A stretch of 64,000 bases of DNA from Rhyzopertha dominica. Lineage: Eukaryota; Arthropoda; Insecta; Coleoptera; Bostrichidae. Where the stretch lies: positions 22,402,392 through 22,466,391 of the forward strand of contig QCXZ01000003.1 of NCBI GenBank assembly GCA_025024175.1, read 5' to 3'. Below, piece after piece: positions 36,089 to 47,570 of the stretch. Numbering within the stretch: position 1 is the stretch's first letter; each line of letters begins with the position of its first letter. A model generated the notes under the pieces. The model had not been told where the DNA came from and did no database searches. It worked only from the letters and a program-made list of their open reading frames with translations. Made by a program: the position numbers and the translations under genes.

Positions 36089-36360
36089 GTAAGTTTAGAT
36101 TTAATATTTTCATCAGTTGCCAATGGTTTCCATCACCATGGTGACACTGACACAAAAAAACAGTTCAGTTTTTCTAAAATTCAAGAATAATGCATCCACA
36201 CTAGCAATATCACTCTATTTAATTGTACCATGCTACTACGTTTAGGTAATTAATGTCAAGATATACAATAACTGGAGGTTATAATTTCATTACAATTTTG
36301 GTCACTTATTTTTTATAACAAAATGTTTTTTATACCATACAAGTTGCACATATTTTTCAG

Positions 36361-36565
36361 AAGGGTCAGTTTTTGCCTAGCAGATGTATTCAGAAGAATA
36401 ACTAAAAAAGAACCTGTGGATCAGCATCGTGCAGAATGTGATGTTGATATGTTGATACAGTGTGCAAGTACATTAGGAGAAGAGTTTGTTGGTTGGGCTA
36501 ATAAAAATTCAAAAAAATTCCTTGAAATACCTGCTTTACAAGCCACAACAGAAGTTAAAACGTAG
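36361..36565 (+). CDS. TREX-like 3'-5' exonuclease, exon 3
   Basis: The acceptor is TATTTTTCAG. The frame reads FCLADVFRRITKKEPVD then QHRAECDVDMLIQCAS, the Exo III motif with the general-base His and the last catalytic Asp, so all four DEDDh acidic positions and the His are present. It ends TAG at 36,563. There is no C-terminal hydrophobic segment, so the membrane tail of mammalian TREX1 is absent. The stop is about 90 bp before a TAA microsatellite. Confidence 0.85.
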
Positions 36566-36657
36566 TTAAATATGTCTGTGATATTTATTTTATATTTGAT
36601 TTTAATGCTAATTTATACAGTTTTATTTTAATTTTTTATTTGATTAATAACTGCTTT

Positions 36658-36680
36658 TGTATATAATAGTAATAATAATA

Positions 36681-36715
<35 letters not shown>
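36658..36715 (+). repeat. (TAA)n microsatellite
   Basis: Runs of ATA and TAA triplets. It sits just before a LINE fragment. Confidence 0.85.
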
Positions 36716-37317
36716 CGGCAACATCCATCACCCCAAGCCTGACACTGACAGATTGTACACTGGGAGAAACCATGGGGGCCGCAGGCTTATTGAAATAGAG
36801 AGCGCTTATGAAATATCATTTGCTAAATTCGGAAGATATTTAGAAAATTGCAAATATCCCTTTATGAAATGCGTGAAAGGATATGATGCAACCAAAGCCA
36901 AATACCAAAAAGATCAAAGCCAAGCAAGCAAAAGAAGGAACCACCGCTGATATCATAGTCGAACACCTTAAGGCATATATTATGACCAATACCAAAATGG
37001 GAAAGATCAAGCGCAAGCCACTCAAGGACAATTTATAAGGAACGTTGACCAGCCAGATATTGACAAACAAACATCCCTGGCGTGGCTACAAAAGGCAGGG
37101 TTGAAAGGAGACACTCAGAGCCTGATTATAGCTGCACAAGACCAAGCTCTTATTATGAGGTACTGCAAAAAAAACATATATTCAAACAGCCTATAGACAG
37201 TGGATGTGGACTTTGCAACAAAACTGAAGAGTGTATCCGCCATATTGTGGCAGGGTGCGCAGTACTAGCACCCACAGAATATACGAAGAGACACAACAAC
37301 GTTGCAAGCTACATACA
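36715..37317 (+). pseudogene. LINE with restriction-like endonuclease, part 1
   Basis: A broken C-terminal region of a non-LTR retrotransposon. The zinc-finger-like block CGLCNKTEECIRHIVAGC then YTKRHNNVASYIH is the CCHC/KRHN region that precedes the endonuclease in R2/R4/CRE-type LINEs. The reading continues at 39,686 in RWMRLHMPDMYYYHVP, so the mariner between is an insertion. Confidence 0.65.
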
Positions 37318-37634
37318 CAGTGTGTCTCAAAAATAACCGAACTTTATATTTAAATCATATAAAGTCCCTAGATAGATAAAGTACTGCAATTGTCTTTCAT
37401 TTTAGTGCATAATATTAGCAAGAGATGGGAGAGGGAACCAAACTATCAAACCTGGCCTTAAGGATTAGAGAACTGGCAGATATCAGGCTCTCATACAGTG
37501 TTGTTTGACTGTTCCGTAGGTGATTGCCATCGCGTTTTATGCATCAGAACTTTATATCTGACAGTTTTATAATATTTAATGTTAAATTTGATTGGTTTGG
37601 TTTCCTTTCCCACCGCTTTTTAATATTTTGCACT

Positions 37635-38266
37635 CACTGATATCTAAATAACTGGATGTCGCTTACATACCAAAATGCATGTAAATTAATTGTGATAGAT
37701 TTAAGCCACCTTAGCGCTTCTAGCCGCTGGTCCTTTTACTAAAATTTTGACAAAGGTTCGCTTCTACGATAAATATGACGTTAACGATTGCCGGTTAAAA
37801 TCGTGAACGTTCAAAGTCCGCATTAACATTATCCATTATACACCTTTCTCAGTAAGTAGCAAAGCACGTGGTGTTTGTTTTTAGTACTAAATGGCATATT
37901 CGGCACCCACGGCGATTATATAACTTAAGTATGGTGCATTGCGAATTTTGTAAAAAACGATCTACAACATCGAAGCACCTCTCATTCCACTTGTAAGTGT
38001 TTCTCATCTTTATAGTAATTGTGTGCTCATCACCTGTCTCCAGATTTCCAAAAGATGATCGTTGTAGTGTTTGAGTAAAAAACGTGCCGTACAGACTGGA
38101 TGTTAGGTTTACTCATAACCATATATTATATAGTTAAGGATCTAACCTAAAATTTGAATGTGCTGTTAAATTGATAGTACGAGTACCAGCGGTATGGTGG
38201 CGCACGAGTTTTTACTTATCACAGTTCTGAATGACTTTGCGACATTCAGTTATTTAGAGATCAGTG
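37635..38266 (+). mobile_element. MITE family M1, long copy
   Basis: The termini are CACTGATATCTAAATAACTG and the complementary end. The 8-bp target duplication TTTGCACT lies at 37,627-37,634 and 38,267-38,274. At 632 bp it has about 230 bp of internal sequence missing from the ~400-bp copies, which look like internal deletion derivatives. Confidence 0.85.
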
Positions 38267-38469
38267 TTTGCACTAAAATGGTGGCCAATTGCGGTACTTT
38301 ATGTATCTAGGGACATTAAAATTATACAACACGCAGCGCCATCTATTGAAAATTTGCAGCATTAAAAAGATACATTCATACTCTTTCAAAAGCATCTAAG
38401 TTCATGTAAATTGGATGACATGTCAAATTTGCATCCATTTCAATAGAAGAAAAAATGTGCTAATGTTAC

Positions 38470-39609
38470 AAAAAATAGGAACAAAGAGCAAATATAAAAT
38501 TTTGTGTTAAACTTGAAAACAAATTCGCTGAGACATACGAATTGATGAAAAAATTTACGGTGATGATTGTATGAGTCGTACTCAAGGTTACATGAGGTTT
38601 ACACGATTTAAAAATGGTCGTGAGGATTTAAATGAAGACCGAAGGCCAGGTCGTCCAGAATCGTGCTGACTTTGAAACAGTCCATGAAATCATTGATATC
38701 GATGCATATTTTACTGTTAGAATGTTGGCTGAGGAATTAAATATGAGTAAAAACACTATTTGGAGAACGCTAAATCGCCAGATCCAGCTGTTTTTCAGTA
38801 GGTCGGTAACCGTCCATTGATTTGACGACGTCTTCAAAATTTCGTGTTAACAAAAAACTGCCCTACCGGAGAATGGGAGAGCCCTGGTTCATTCGCGGTC
38901 GCGCCGACATCAAAATTTACAGTACAATAAAGTTTAGTTAATTGAATTTTTTCGTGCGCTTTTATCTTCATTCTTCAAAAAAATCTAAACTACCGAGGGG
39001 CTCCCCAAGAAAGACGTAACATTTGGGTTGGTAAGTTTTTGAACAAATTAACGCAGCAAGCTTTTATCACTTTTTTTAATATTTTTTTTTCACAATTCAT
39101 TCTAAACTCATTTACTTAAATTCTTTTTTTTAACAAGTCACTTACGTGTAAGGGTTTATAATCGTCTTTGTCGTTAATGTAAAAATCCATTTATCTATTA
39201 GCTGAAGATTCAATATATGTGATAAAATTAAAGTTAGCCTTTTCATTAGTCGCAATTTATTTCCTAAACTACACTAACAGTGACCCACTAATCTCCGTAG
39301 AGTACAGCGTTGGGAATCGTCCATTTTTTCAGGAATTAGGACACGAGTTCAGGTTCCCTCACCTTACGAGGGTGGTGGCAGCATCGTAACACTCCGTATT
39401 CGCCTGATCTATCACCATGTGACTATTTTCTATTATCAAAACTGAATACCAAGATGAAAGGAGCATTTTATGATGATATCCCAGCCATTCAAGCAGCAGT
39501 AACCGAGGTGCTGAAGAACATTCCTATAAATGACATAAAAAAATCTATGCATGCGCTGGTTGATCGTCCCAAACGTTTTATTGAGTCAAATGGAACCTAT
39601 TTTGAATAA
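38470..39609 (+). pseudogene. Mariner transposase, interrupted
   Basis: The N-terminal half reads KFAETYELMKKIYGDD, RFTRFKNGREDLNEDRRPGR, then the second helix-turn-helix FTVRMLAEELNMSKNTIWR. The middle (about 38,820-39,340) is replaced by unrelated sequence and the first catalytic Asp region is lost. The C-terminal half resumes with PYSPDLSPCDYFLLSKLN, the DD34D block, and ends ALVDRPKRFIESNGTYFE before TAA. Frameshifts also break the N-terminal part. Confidence 0.8.
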
Positions 39610-39685
39610 GTAATAACTTTCAAAGATAATATAATGTGTATTTTATTCTATAACCAAAAAATTCGATCATTTTTGGGACACACTG

Positions 39686-40135
39686 GGATGTGTCTAGATG
39701 GATGAGATTGCACATGCCAGATATGTATTACTATCATGTCCCACAAAGTGTATCCAAANGTGGGTGGGTGACACTGCTGTGGGATTTNCCCATAATCGCA
39801 AATCGAGAAATCACCAGCAACCGACCAAACATCGTCTTACACAACAAAGCCGACAAGACCTGCCTTATTATAGATATCGCTGTACCGGATGACTCCAATG
39901 TGTCAAATGACAAACTGAAGAAATCACAAAATATAAAGATCTTGAGACTGAGGTCAGCAAAATGTGGGGAATGAAGACCAGAGTGGTTGCAGTGGTGGTT
40001 GGAGCTCTGGGTATGACCGCTAAGGGATTCCTAGATCACCTAAACAGAATTCCTGGGCATTCATCATCAAATGACGTGCAAAAGATAGCCCTCATAGGCT
40101 CCGCATATATCCTAAGAAAGGTGTTGGGGTAAACC
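39686..40135 (+). pseudogene. LINE with restriction-like endonuclease, part 2
   Basis: Resumes with RWMRLHMPDMYYYHVP, then RPNIVLHNKADKTCLIIDI, AVPDDSNVSNDKLKKSQNI and, in other frames, VVVGALGMTAKGFLDHL and ILRKVLG. A PD followed some residues later by IDIAVP is the restriction-like endonuclease signature of this LINE group. The element ends near an AATAATAA run at 40,203. Confidence 0.65.
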
Positions 40136-41001
40136 TTTTGATTTCGTGTCAAAATCCGGGTTTGCCGTTTACCATTAACGGGAATCACAACGTAAGAATT
40201 CGAATAATAATAATTAATAATAATAATACAATAATTGTATTATACACAAAAGCAGTAATTATTACATTGTTTTTAATTATATGTAATGATGATAGTAAAT
40301 TAATGTGCCTGTGATTTTTTAATTTAATGTATAGAATTATACGTTGTAACTTGCATTGTATGTAATTTAGTAATAATTGGGCAGTAAAAAATGGCAGTTT
40401 TTCATAGAAATTGTCTGCTTTATTCAATTTTCAAAAATGCTCTTTTGTGTTTGTCTTGTCAGTTGTTTAATTCGCAAAAAATTATAGATTTTGCCGAGAA
40501 TTGTATGACTGGTATTTGGGTAGGCTCACTTTAGCAATTACAGTAATGGATTGAACTGTGTTGAGCATTACAAATAAAGCTGCAGTTGATAGTGCAAATA
40601 AGAAACTTCATGAATTTAAAAAAACAGCGCTGGCATAATGTAAATTGATAAAATACGCCCAATTTTTATCTCGACAAAATGTAGTTTTTCATGGGCATGA
40701 TAATAAATTATTTCAATACAATAATTTTTTAAATGCACTGAGGTGATAGGTAAGTTTGACTCTGTGGTGGCTGATCACAACTTCAAAAAATGCCCAGTTA
40801 TACATATTAGGCTTTTTGGGATTACGTTATCCAGCATGGCTGCTAGGGGCAACCAGCGTGCGCATGGGGCACGCATACGAAACCGTGGAAACTGAAGTGT
40901 GACTGATCGTTCAAATTGAACAACTCATTCTTGATTCCTTTGATTCTGCTCACAGCTAATAAATCAGCATCGTTCATGGTTGACGGTTGACGAGAGCACA
41001 G

Positions 41002-41036
41002 CTTTGAATATAAAACTAACAGTTTTATATTCAAAG
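41002..41036. repeat. Perfect hairpin H1
   Basis: CTTTGAATATAAAACT and its exact complement, separated by 3 bases. It shares its CTTTGAATATA arm start with hairpin H2 at 46,245. Confidence 0.85.
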
Positions 41037-42324
41037 GAGCACAGCATATTTACATGCTCTAACGAGAGATTGTTGTCACTCTCAGTTCACGATCCATAAG
41101 AACAATTATAAATCAATTAAGAACAATCAATCTGTACCCATACCTGTGTAGCATTGTAAGGCTTATTTACCTGTGTTCTATTAGAACAAACCTGCTTTGA
41201 ATAATTGCGATTCGTAACGAATATTAAAGCTGTATTCGCAGGACATGGTAAGGAACTTTGGGGGGATATTTGAAATATCGTTTTTAATTTTGCATTTTCT
41301 TTCTTGATGTGGTCGAAATTCGTAGGGCTAAGTTTTGTTTCTTAGAGCAGTTACAAATTCATCTAATGGTTTACCTTGTCGCCGTTGTTTTATCTTTCAT
41401 ATGTGATATTTATTTTTGGCACAAAGTATTTCACAAAATATTCTTCAATTAATTTTGTTTTTTTTCTTCTTGACTTAGGTTAAATGTGTTATAAATTTTA
41501 GCTGTCAGGTCCAATAACGGTCGTGAAAATTGCAGTTTGCATTTCTGGGCACTTGTTGGCTCCGCTGATGGCGGTTGGGTACCGTTTAAATTGCTGAAAC
41601 CATCGTTCCTATTATTTCTTCATGTTTAACTCATTATATATATAGCTAGGCGTTTAGGAGATTTTAAAATAATGTAACGTGTTAACGTAAACCCTTTAAT
41701 TTTGGGAATACATTTACTGACCGTTGTGTTTATTACATGTCATTATGTGCAGCGTGCCCTAATCTTATGGTATATGTTTTATGTGTCAACCTCAGCAGAC
41801 AGCGGTACCAGTTAGGTAAATTCTATGATATATTCGCAACATCCATGAGCAATGAAAAATAATTGATTTGTTTATTACCCTTCAACTGCCACTTTATAGT
41901 CACATGTTCTAAAAATCTATAGTTGACACTGCAACACTGCTACCGTTATGGGACACACATTGCAGTTGTCTTTAAGCAGGTCTAACAACTTGGTAACTCG
42001 GTCTCACTAATCCATGCGATTGGTTGAACGATTTGAATTGAATCAAATGTCCCAGCTCTAGTAGCTGACTTTAGCATTAAGTAATAGGATTTCTAGGACA
42101 GAGTATTCATAATTTTTAAAATGAAATTGTATCTGTTTTAGCAGCAAAAATCAAAAACATTTTAAACAGAATTTATATTTTTCATTAATACTGGACTCCA
42201 CACAGAGCAAGTATGAGCATCCTTTTTTCAGTTTTAACACTCATTGACAAAGTTTACCTATTTATTATGTGTTATATACATTTGATAAAAAATGAAAATG
42301 CTGGGTCTCTAGCGGATAAAATAT
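41037..42324. other. Intergenic, no supported feature
   Basis: AT-rich sequence without convincing ORFs, splice-bounded frames or terminal repeats. Confidence 0.35.
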
Positions 42325-43587
42325 TATGAAGCGCCGTTTGGGACAAAAATGATATTACATAAGGAAATACATTTTTGTGCACCTATTCAATATATTTGAT
42401 ATTATTTAAAACTTTTTTCTATAAAAATATTTTTAAACGTGACTTTTTATAATAAAACTTTTAAAAATAAAACTTTTCATAATAAAACTTTTAAACGTAA
42501 AACTTTTAAAAATAAAACTTTTAAACACATAACTTTTAAACATAAAACTTTAAAAACTAAAGCTTTGGAAATAAAAAAAAAACTTTTAAAAGTAAAGCTT
42601 AAAAAAAACTTTTAAACGCAAAACTTTTAAAAACCATATTTCTTTTTAGTTCTTCTAATGATACAAAGATGGTGTTCGAAACTCATATCTGTACCGCGGC
42701 TAAAACAAAAACTGCGTAGGTAGAAACCACTGATCTCTAAATAACTGGATGTCGCTTACATACCAAAATGCATGTAAATTATTTGTGATAGATTTAAGCC
42801 ACTTTAGCGCCTAGCCGCTGGTCCTTGTACTAAAATTTTGACAAAGGTTTGCTTCTGAGGATAGAACGTTAATGATTGATGGTTAAAATCGTGAACTCAT
42901 CATCTGTCTGCAGATTTTCAAAAGATGATCGTTGTAGTGTTTGAATAAGAAACATGTACCGTACAAATGGATGTTACGTTTACTCATGACCGTATTATAT
43001 AGTTAAGGATCTAACCTAAAATTTGAACACGCCGTTAAATTGATAGTACGAGTACCAGCGGCATGGTGGCTACTTATCACAGTTTTGAATGACTTTTGAT
43101 TTATGCGACATCCAGTTATTCAGAGATCAGTGGCTATAATAGACAAAATTCATAAAATCGTAGTTCATACTTTCGTAGGCGCAGGTGCAGCTCTATGTAG
43201 TTATGTTTACAGTGACTTTATAAAGTCGCTGTAGTTCTACTACACAAATTGCGACATCTGTTAACTGTTTCTACCTATGCAGTTATTGTTTTAGCCGCGT
43301 TACAGATATGAGTTTCGAACGCCATCTTTGTATCATTAGAAACTTTTTTTTATTTTCAAAAACTTTAGGTTTTAAAGTTTTACGTTTAAAAGTTTTATTA
43401 TGAAAAGTTTTATGTTTAAATGTTTTATTTTTAAAAGTTTTACGTTTAAAAGTTTTATTATAAAAAGTCTTACGTTTAAAAATATTTTTATAGAAAAAAG
43501 TTTTAAATAATATCAAATATATTGAATAGGTGCACAAAAATTTATTTCCTTATGTAATATCATTTTTGTCCCAAACGGCGCTTCATA
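42325..43587. mobile_element. Inverted-repeat element with minisatellite arms (FB3)
   Basis: The outer ends TATGAAGCGCCGTTTGGGAC and the complement are followed by inverted arms of about 340 bp. Each arm contains a run of AAAACTTTTAAACGT-like 14-15-bp units. TAAAATAT flanks both ends approximately. The centre holds an M1 MITE copy. The arms have diverged by a few percent and in repeat number. Confidence 0.65.
42728..43132 (+). mobile_element. MITE family M1, copy inside FB3
   Basis: Both termini (CACTGATCTCTAAATAACTG and the complement) are intact. The flanks do not match (GTAGAAAC against GCTATAAT), so one side was rearranged after insertion, or the two flanks come from different arms of the host element. 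Confidence 0.8.
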
Positions 43588-44532
43588 AAATATCTTCATT
43601 TACATTTATATNCTCAGTTCACATCTGGAGTATTAACAGAAATTAATTTTGTTAGCAAACTCTTGGGATCACAAACAATGAATAGGCACTTGGCTTTAGA
43701 GGTTTTCAGATCAAAAGTTTAGTAATGTTATCAATATAGCGGAAGAAACTGTGGAAAATGAGATGTGGAATGAGGTTTTCACACAATAACGTAATTAAGA
43801 TGTTGAAAAATCTACAGTCTAAAATGTCTGCAAAATTAGCTTTTTTATACCATTCTTGATCAGTAAAGGAAGATAAAAGAAGGTATTAGAGAATCATGTT
43901 AACTGTTTAAATTTTTTATGTAAATTAAGTGAAACTATTGAGAAATCGGTTTTAGAATTTGCAGGACAAACTGAATTTTAACAAAGAAGAATGTAGAAAT
44001 TATACACTATCAGCCTTTAATAAAGGACTTACAAAATGATATATTACAATATTAGAATTCACATTTATAAATCAATTAATTGCAGTTTTTCAGAATTTAA
44101 AAATTGCCATTTATATACTATTTACTTTGTGTGTATCTATCTATATATATCGTGTCTATAGAATTTTCTATATTTTATGAAATAAATGTTTATGATGTAA
44201 AATAAAATTTCTGAATTGAAAGTTCAAAATTTTATTTTGTGTAAATAATATGCTTGTTTTATTTGTTACATTCTTCTAAAAAATTGATTTATTATTTATT
44301 TGAAATAAAAACACTAAATAACTTGAGCAGTTTGTTTTGTTTGTTTGTTTTGTCTATTCCATATTTAAAACCTTTAAACTGTTATAAGTATATTGTATTT
44401 ATTTATTTTTACCCCTTACGTTATATTACATTGTATAGTTATTATTTTATAGGTAAGGGTATGTTGTCTTTGTATATACCTAATATTTTGTAATAAAGTA
44501 CTGCACATATTTGCTTACCATTTTTATTTAAT

Positions 44533-45460
44533 ATGCTTAGTTTAATTAAACAGCTCTTTGAAAATCACATTTTCGTGGGTGCTACCAAATTCTTTGCGCA
44601 CAGGAGCCCTCACCTTTCATTCAAACAGCAGTATCCTTGTGCAGTAGGTGCCACCGTTAAGCAAAATTCCATAGATGATTACCTGGACAGTATTGACATC
44701 ATCGCAGAGGCACAGCAGCTCATATCAGAAGTCAAAGAAATACAGTTGAGAGGGTTATCTTCAACAATGAATGTTGTTGATGAGCCAACCAGAGAAGATA
44801 AGAGGATTGTTCTTAACTTAAAAGGCAGATGTTTATATAGACCTGACTTTTTAAAGTTACCCGTGCGATGTTGGACTAAACAACTTCCAAAAATTGCTGT
44901 AGATGCTGAAGATAAGAAATTGAGATAAAACTGAGAGTTTGTGCTGCTATTAAACGCTGCCCTCACATAGCAGAATTTAACAGATTATCTTCTTGGATGA
45001 GTCACATATACTCAGCACTGCAGAGTCTTTGTTTATTTGAAATCAAAGACATGGACAAAACAGAAAAGGCTTGTTAAGGAAGGTACAGCAAGAAAGTTTT
45101 TCTGTTCATATAAAAGTGCTTCAGACAAAGCAAGCTGCCAAAATCCAGCAAGTTGTATTCACTCACCCTATTACTGACCAAGAGGGTTTATTCAGACTTG
45201 GTAGAGCTGAAGATCGATGTGGCTAAATTTCTCATCTTAGATGCTAATAACATGTATAGGCAATTACTGGTAAAACACTACCATCATCAAGTGGAACATA
45301 TTAGAAATAAAACTGTAGTAAATGAGTTGAAATAAAAATTTTTGATGATTAAGAAAGGAAACTTGTTTATAATTGCAAACATTACAATACTTGTCGAAGA
45401 GGTGTAATTATAGAAACATCTTCAGAGAATAATCTGTACCGAGAAGGTGGACGAGGTAGC
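44533..45460 (+). pseudogene. BEL/Pao retrotransposon pol relic
   Basis: The first segment has the RT tail IDDYLDSIDIIAEAQQLI then SEVKEIQLRG, which matches the YVDDYL...EA block of BEL/Pao elements. It jumps directly to VVDEPTRED and YRPDFLKLPV, the segment after RNase H, so RNase H is deleted. Later frames read HIAEFNRLSSWMSHIY and then SKLYSLTLLLTKRVYSDLV, followed by LILDANNMYRQLLVKHYHH and VEHIRNKTVVNELK, the integrase zinc-binding region. Frameshifts and stops occur throughout. The assignment is from block order. Confidence 0.65.
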
Positions 45461-46244
45461 AGAACTGTTTGACAGGACAAGCAATTAACATGTTGGCTGC
45501 GAACGGCTCTTATAAGAGCCAAAGTTATACTTATGCATGTGCGGCCATCTCTTACTATATGAACACTGAAGACAAAACATGCATGTGCATTTTGTATTCT
45601 TTGAAGTTTTTACTTATGATTAAAGACAAGAATAATAACTTACAAGGCAATAATTTAGGTTAGATAAAAAATAAATAGTTGTATACATATAACAAATGTG
45701 TCTAAAAGATAGCTTAGTTGTGAATCATTAACATATTATTTTTTGGCATTTAATAGCCTTCATACATTTTAAAATATAAATTTAAAATCAAAATTTTTTT
45801 GGAATTACATACCAGCTGTGACTCAATACAATAATGAATATTTAACTAATTAAATCAGTACTTTTGTATGACACGTATATGAGTTGGAAATTATAACAAA
45901 AGTTTAAAATGAAAAAAGTATAAGTAACATATATTTAGTTTCATCCCTGTCTAATACAGTTTTTCTACATCTATACATGAGATAATCGCCAAAATTTACA
46001 AATGTGAAAATTTTTTTGTAAGACTGCCATGCCTTGTTACTCTTAGAAACCAATCGATTGTGTGTCAATTTTTATGTTATAATTCATTTGTGCTATGAAA
46101 ATCTTGTGAAGATGGTCGGCTGCAGTGTATGAGGACAATTCACTATCTTATTTTCTTATTCAGAAGCGACTATATTGAAAAACAAAATTATTCTATGGCC
46201 TTTATATCATAGCCATCAGTTAAATTTTGGCGCATAACTCTTAC

Positions 46245-46278
46245 CTTTGAATATAGAATATACATTCTATATTCAAAG
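46245..46278. repeat. Perfect hairpin H2 near the cGLR 3' end
   Basis: CTTTGAATATAGAAT and its complement around a 4-base loop. It lies about 107 bp beyond the predicted cGLR stop on the minus strand, so it would be in the 3' UTR or just past it. Confidence 0.85.
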
Positions 46279-46384
46279 CTCTTACATATATAATACGAAT
46301 ATAAACATTGTGCCTTAATAATATTGTAGAAACAAAAATGTAAAAATTAAATGGTGTATAATACATTATTTGGCAGGGAGTGAC

Positions 46385-46392
46385 TCATTTAA
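46385..46392 (-). CDS. cGAS-like receptor, exon 8 (final codons)
   Basis: A strong acceptor (pyrimidine-rich, TATTTTTTCAG on the minus strand) is followed by two bases that complete a codon, then one Lys codon and TGA. Phase 1 from the previous exon fits. This micro-exon is predicted from splice motif and phase only, so it is the least certain exon. Confidence 0.4.
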
Positions 46393-46452
46393 CTGAAAAA
46401 ATATTTGAATATTATAAAAATCATATATTAAAAGAGCAATTCTTTTTCTTAC

Positions 46453-46500
46453 CATTTAAACCTATTTTCGTTTGTAAACCTAACAGTTCATCTTCCTTCA
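46453..46500 (-). CDS. cGAS-like receptor, exon 7
   Basis: 48 bp between TTTGTTTACAG and a GTAAGA donor. It enters and leaves in phase 1 and codes for LKEDELLGLQTKIGLN, a helical charged segment. If exon 6 is not spliced at its GTAAGT, translation would stop two codons later at 46,562-46,564, so this exon marks an alternative ending. Confidence 0.5.
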
Positions 46501-46569
46501 CTGTAAACAAATATGTTAGTTTTAAATATAATGCCATGGAATAAATATAATTGGTAAATTATTACTTAC

Positions 46570-46750
46570 ATATGTATTTTACCAGGACAAAAGGATCATC
46601 AGACCTGTCAATCTCTTGTACTATTCTTCTCAGCCTGTTTGCTATATTTGCAAGAGTAATGTCTGCTGTGCCACCAACAAGATTATTTTTCTTGTTCCAG
46701 AAATAAGGTATCTGCTTCTTTTCAATCCATTCGACATATTTTTTAAACAT
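46570..46750 (-). CDS. cGAS-like receptor, exon 6
   Basis: The acceptor is CTCTTTATAG, the donor GTAAGT. It reads [20 protein letters not shown] then [25 protein letters not shown]...NLVG is the C-terminal helical block conserved in Mab-21/cGAS proteins (usually LPxYFxxxxNLL). Phase 0 in, phase 1 out. The Mab-21 C-terminal lobe binds the activating ligand in this family. Confidence 0.75.
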
Positions 46751-46802
46751 CTATAAAGAGCTCCTTTTTAGTTTTTTTTACAACATATTTAACCGAACTC
46801 AC

Positions 46803-46934
46803 ATGCATAAATACAATACTTAATGGCTGTCTCCAGAAATTGGGATTGTTTTTCTGTTGTTCAACTTCCCACAAAAACACTGTTTTTATAAAGTAGCTTG
46901 CAATTTGATTATGTCCAAGGTTGTCCCTGATTTT
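46803..46934 (-). CDS. cGAS-like receptor, exon 5
   Basis: Reads [20 protein letters not shown] then [14 protein letters not shown]. The IxSYxIKTxxLW signature is the most conserved part of the Mab-21 C-terminal lobe. Bounded by ATGATTGCAG and donor GTGAGT, in phase 0 at both ends. The intron before it (46,935-58,583) is 11.6 kb and full of transposons. Confidence 0.85.
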
Positions 46935-47394
46935 CTGCAATCATATATTATAGAATTAAGAAAATTTTATTAATAATTAAATTGAACCATGTATGCTGGA
47001 ATTCAAGTAATGTGACACACAAAAGAGAAAAGGTTTGTAATGATTTTATATCAATTGGGTATAATCACTTTTTTTGAAAATTACGTAAAATGAATCTTGG
47101 AGTGCATATATATCGTGCGCCATGTTAAAAAAAAACAAACAAAATATTTGTAGGTAGAGAATTTCAGGTCTGAAATTCGAATCTTAGGAGTCACCGCCAA
47201 AACGTTTTTATCCCAGGTTATTCAACTCGTGACGTCAAGTGTCATGTAAACATTACCGAGGAGCGTGCTGTTTAATGGTGTAGTATCATTCTTGTATTGG
47301 AAAAGCTTTTGTGTTGTGTTTATTGAAAGGACGGTGTAAGAGGTCGAACCAAAAAGTGAGTTGTGTAGTTTTACAAGCATCTATTATGTATGGA

Positions 47395-47570
47395 AAACAA
47401 AACAAGTGTTTTTCGTACATGGTTATAAAAGTACTTCAGTCAGTACAGCTAACAAAATTTTTGTAACCGTTCCTCGAGATTATCAACAAATGAAAAAGTT
47501 GTTTAAGGCCCCTAGACGTGATATGCCGAAATTGCAAAGTTTGTTTTTCTGTTGTGAAGATATTCTTAAT
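47395..47570 (+). pseudogene. THAP domain relic
   Basis: The frame reads FFVHGYKSTSVSTANKIFV then TVPRDYQQMKKLF and LQSLFFCCEDIL. This follows the THAP layout: C-x2-4-C, an F.VP.D block, a W-position helix, and CEDHF. A zinc-binding Cys has become Tyr (HGYKS), the conserved Trp is missing, and CEDHF reads CEDIL, so it cannot fold as a normal zinc finger. It may come from a P-element-like transposon. Confidence 0.5.

Larger units (their letters stand above)
37318..39685 (+). mobile_element. Mariner-family element inserted in the LINE
   Basis: The ends are CAGTGTGTCTCAAAAATAAC and the complement of CAGTGTGTCCCAAAAATGAT. It splits the LINE coding region at 37,317/39,686. It contains an inner inverted repeat (about 37,356-37,408 against 38,267-38,325) and a 632-bp M1 MITE, so at least three layers are nested here. 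Confidence 0.7.

Noticed and set aside
44533..44928. 131-codon ORF as a novel intronless host gene
   Set aside because: The block order matches BEL/Pao pol on both sides of an internal deletion, and downstream frames continue with integrase sequence.
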